Shown piece by piece: positions 62,636 to 64,000 of a stretch of 64,000 bases of DNA. The stretch is from CBDCZY01 sp965224745. GTDB lineage: Bacteria > Pseudomonadota > Gammaproteobacteria > Methylococcales > Methylomonadaceae. Location of the stretch: assembly GCA_965224745.1 (NCBI GenBank), contig CBDCZY010000009.1, positions 744,001 to 808,000 of the forward strand, in the 5' to 3' direction. The position numbers were made by a program, and so were the translations under genes. Each line of letters starts with the position of its first letter. Position 1 is the stretch's first letter. The notes under the pieces are model-generated. The model was not told the DNA's origin. It did no database searches and was given only the letters and a program-made list of their open reading frames with translations.

Positions 62636-62968
62636 CTAAATACAATTCGGCGGTTTAGGCAAACCCGCCAACTTACAAGCATATTTCAAAGGACCTTCAG
62701 GAAACAATCGATGCAGGTAAAGGCTGTTTCCTTTGCCATCTCCCAACGTTTTCCTGACTGCTTTGACAAACATTCGGGTATTCGGTAAATGATTGTATAT
62801 TTGATAATACCCTCTAATAAAGAAAAGAATTTCCCAATGATTTTCCGTAAGCTCTATTTTTTCCTGCTCAGCTATTGCTTGGGCAACGGTTTCATTCCAT
62901 TCACAACTGTTAATCAAAAAACCTCGATCAGTGGTAGGTATGATTTGACCATTAATCACTAACGCCAT
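62636..62968 (-). CDS. tusE: TusE/DsrC-family sulfur carrier
   Basis: 110 aa. C terminus CKLAGLPKPPNCI with the conserved penultimate Cys109, and a second Cys98 eleven residues earlier. Other motifs: DRGFLINSCEWNETVAQ near the start and EILFFIRGYYQIYNHLPNTR in the middle. In E. coli TusE accepts sulfur from TusBCD and hands it to MnmA for 2-thiouridine at tRNA wobble positions. The second cysteine is the DsrC feature that permits an intramolecular trisulfide or disulfide, unlike E. coli TusE which has Thr there. The gene overlaps tusB by ten bases in an operon. Confidence 0.9.
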   Translation of the reverse strand: MALVINGQIIPTTDRGFLINSCEWNETVAQAIAEQEKIELTENHWEILFFIRGYYQIYNHLPNTRMFVKAVRKTLGDGKGNSLYLHRLFPEGPLKYACKLAGLPKPPNCI

Positions 62969-63249
62969 GATGCAACGGGTGGATAAGTAACGACTAAATC
63001 TACAAACTCAGCATAATCAATCAATGTAACATTGTTAATAATTTGATTTTTTTGCAGCCCTCTAAGCTGAAGGTCAGCCTCTAACGCATAAAATTTACGC
63101 TGATCAGAAAAATTATTGACCTTTTTCCCCATAGCACTGTCTTTAACTAAAATGAACACGGCACTTTCAATAAACACCAGGTAATCACCGGGATTTGTTC
63201 TCTCTAACATTGCATTATTAAGAGTTGATTGCGCAATAATGTGTAACAT
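62959..63249 (-). CDS. tusB: Sulfur-relay protein TusB/DsrH
   Basis: 96 aa, the typical length. N terminus MLHIIAQSTLNNAMLERTNP and the YLVFIESAVFILVKDS stretch match DsrH/TusB. It takes part in the TusBCD complex that passes sulfur to TusE. The tusC and tusD genes that usually precede tusB are not present: upstream is a 145-base divergent gap and then a plus-strand gene. They must lie elsewhere if the pathway is complete. Confidence 0.85.
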   Translation of the reverse strand: MLHIIAQSTLNNAMLERTNPGDYLVFIESAVFILVKDSAMGKKVNNFSDQRKFYALEADLQLRGLQKNQIINNVTLIDYAEFVDLVVTYPPVASWR

Positions 63250-63394
63250 GAAGTGTTTTTTAAGCTAAATACAAAGCAAAAGGCTGTTTTTGCTCGTAAT
63301 TATAAAAGAAAAAACTATATTTTTATGCAGGAACTTAATTATTTGTACTAAATGCTTAAAACAGATAAAATTAGGAGTTTAATAATCTAAGTCG

Positions 63395-63736
63395 ATGGAC
63401 ATCCAAAGGACAGTCAACAGATTTGCCCCTGCCGAAACTCGAATAACATCTGATAAAACGGTAAAACCCAGATCGAGCGATTCTTTCAGAATAACTGAAG
63501 AAAAGCAAGAGAGTAGACCTGCGACTCAAGTTAAGCAAAAACAAACCATCGCTCTGCAACAAAAACTTGAAGAAAAACACCACGGGTCAGGTGCCAAATA
63601 CGCTTCTTTGGAGGAAAGCGACCTTACCCAATCAGCCCAACAAGCACTTAGCGCTTACCAAAACCAACTAAAACAACCACAACAAGCTGAATTACAACAA
63701 ATCTCTGAAACAATGGGTATTGACTTGTTTGTCTAA
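63395..63736 (+). CDS. Small hydrophilic protein of unknown function
   Basis: 113 aa, with many Gln, Lys and Glu residues. The first 45 residues are disordered-looking and basic; the second half is helical (ESDLTQSAQQALSAYQNQLK, then ISETMGIDLFV at the end). No membrane segment or cysteine. The C-terminal ISETMGIDLFV is a clear, compact motif that may be a binding tail. It lies just upstream of yciB, on the same strand, in a short operon-like spacing of 32 bases. I do not recognise a family with confidence. Confidence 0.55.
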   Translation: MDIQRTVNRFAPAETRITSDKTVKPRSSDSFRITEEKQESRPATQVKQKQTIALQQKLEEKHHGSGAKYASLEESDLTQSAQQALSAYQNQLKQPQQAELQQISETMGIDLFV

Positions 63737-63768
63737 AAGTTGATCATCATTCACCACACACAAATACC

Positions 63769-64000
63769 ATGAAACTTTTGTTTGATTTTTTTCCGATTAT
63801 TCTTTTTTTTATTGCTTTTAAAACACACGGCATTTACGCAGCAACAACCGTAGCCATTGTAGCTACGGTACTACAAGTTAGTTACAGCTGGATCAAACAC
63901 CGTAAAGTTGAAACGATGAATTGGATCACTCTCATTTTGATCGTCGTTATGGGCGGAGCCACACTTTATTTGCAAGACGAGCAATTTATTAAATGGAAAC
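63769..64000 (+). CDS. yciB: Septation/intracellular-septation inner-membrane protein YciB, 3' end outside window
   Basis: 77 complete codons from the ATG at 63769 to the window edge. MKLLFDFFPIILFFIAFKTH, then GIYAATTVAIVATVLQVSYSW and MNWITLILIVVMGGATLYL match the start of YciB (also called IspA/septation protein A) and give three membrane segments so far. In E. coli the protein affects cell envelope integrity and septation together with YciC and YciA. The remainder is cut by the window. Confidence 0.9.
   Translation, partial: MKLLFDFFPIILFFIAFKTHGIYAATTVAIVATVLQVSYSWIKHRKVETMNWITLILIVVMGGATLYLQDEQFIKWK

Overview
The window looks like chromosome from a moderately AT-rich gammaproteobacterium. 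The gene content supports this: UbiF and UbiD for ubiquinone, EttA, TusB and TusE/DsrC, the surE-pcm pair, aas-lplT, CheV, a BarA/GacS-type kinase, PrlC, GltBD and YciB. The family level is not resolved; a marine Oceanospirillales or Kangiella-like lineage is only a guess. No tRNA, rRNA or CRISPR array was seen.

Layout. 1-3.0 kb: the 3' part of an unknown gene, a small transposon-derived repeat (MITE), and a frameshifted PEP/pyruvate-binding-domain gene. 3.4-13.3 kb: a FemAB/GNAT-like acyltransferase, a two-gene partner-switching module (membrane SpoIIE-type phosphatase with its own kinase-like ATPase domain, then a STAS protein fused to a binding-protein-like domain), a small secreted protein, two palindromic repeats and a BarA-like hybrid kinase. 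13.5-22.7 kb: lysophospholipid recycling (aas-lplT), cheV, a SPOR-like protein, ugd, and surE-pcm-yqaA on the minus strand.

22.8-28.0 kb is a nest of insertion sequences. An IS630-family element is split by a truncated IS1634-family element and by an IS3-family element, and the IS3 element is itself split by an intact IS21-family element. The MITE at 1 kb is an internal-deletion derivative of this same IS630 element.

28.1-32.2 kb is a compact four-gene operon: stand-alone carrier protein, condensation-like acyltransferase, adenylation enzyme and acyl-CoA-dehydrogenase-like flavoenzyme. The set resembles the machinery that makes pyrrole-2-carboxyl or dehydro-aminoacyl thioesters on a carrier protein. 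Its best promoter appears to take the -35 box from the IS630 terminal repeat and the -10 box from the chromosome. It is the strongest candidate here for an undescribed pathway.

32.5-52.5 kb is mostly housekeeping: rimK with an AstE/AspA-like deacylase, a large secreted beta-helix protein, prlC-ubiD, a lipoprotein, a TonB-dependent receptor and gltBD.

52.5-59.1 kb is an accessory insert between gltB and ubiF. It holds a STAND-like P-loop NTPase with about ten near-identical 96-bp (32-residue) TPR/Sel1-like repeats and its own strong promoter, then an intact IS1634-family element and a decayed IS91-family fragment. 59.2-64.0 kb returns to core genes (ubiF, a CysJ-like relic, ettA, tusE, tusB, a small conserved-type protein and the start of yciB). 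A palindromic repeat family has copies at about 10.2, 45.8 and 62.5 kb.
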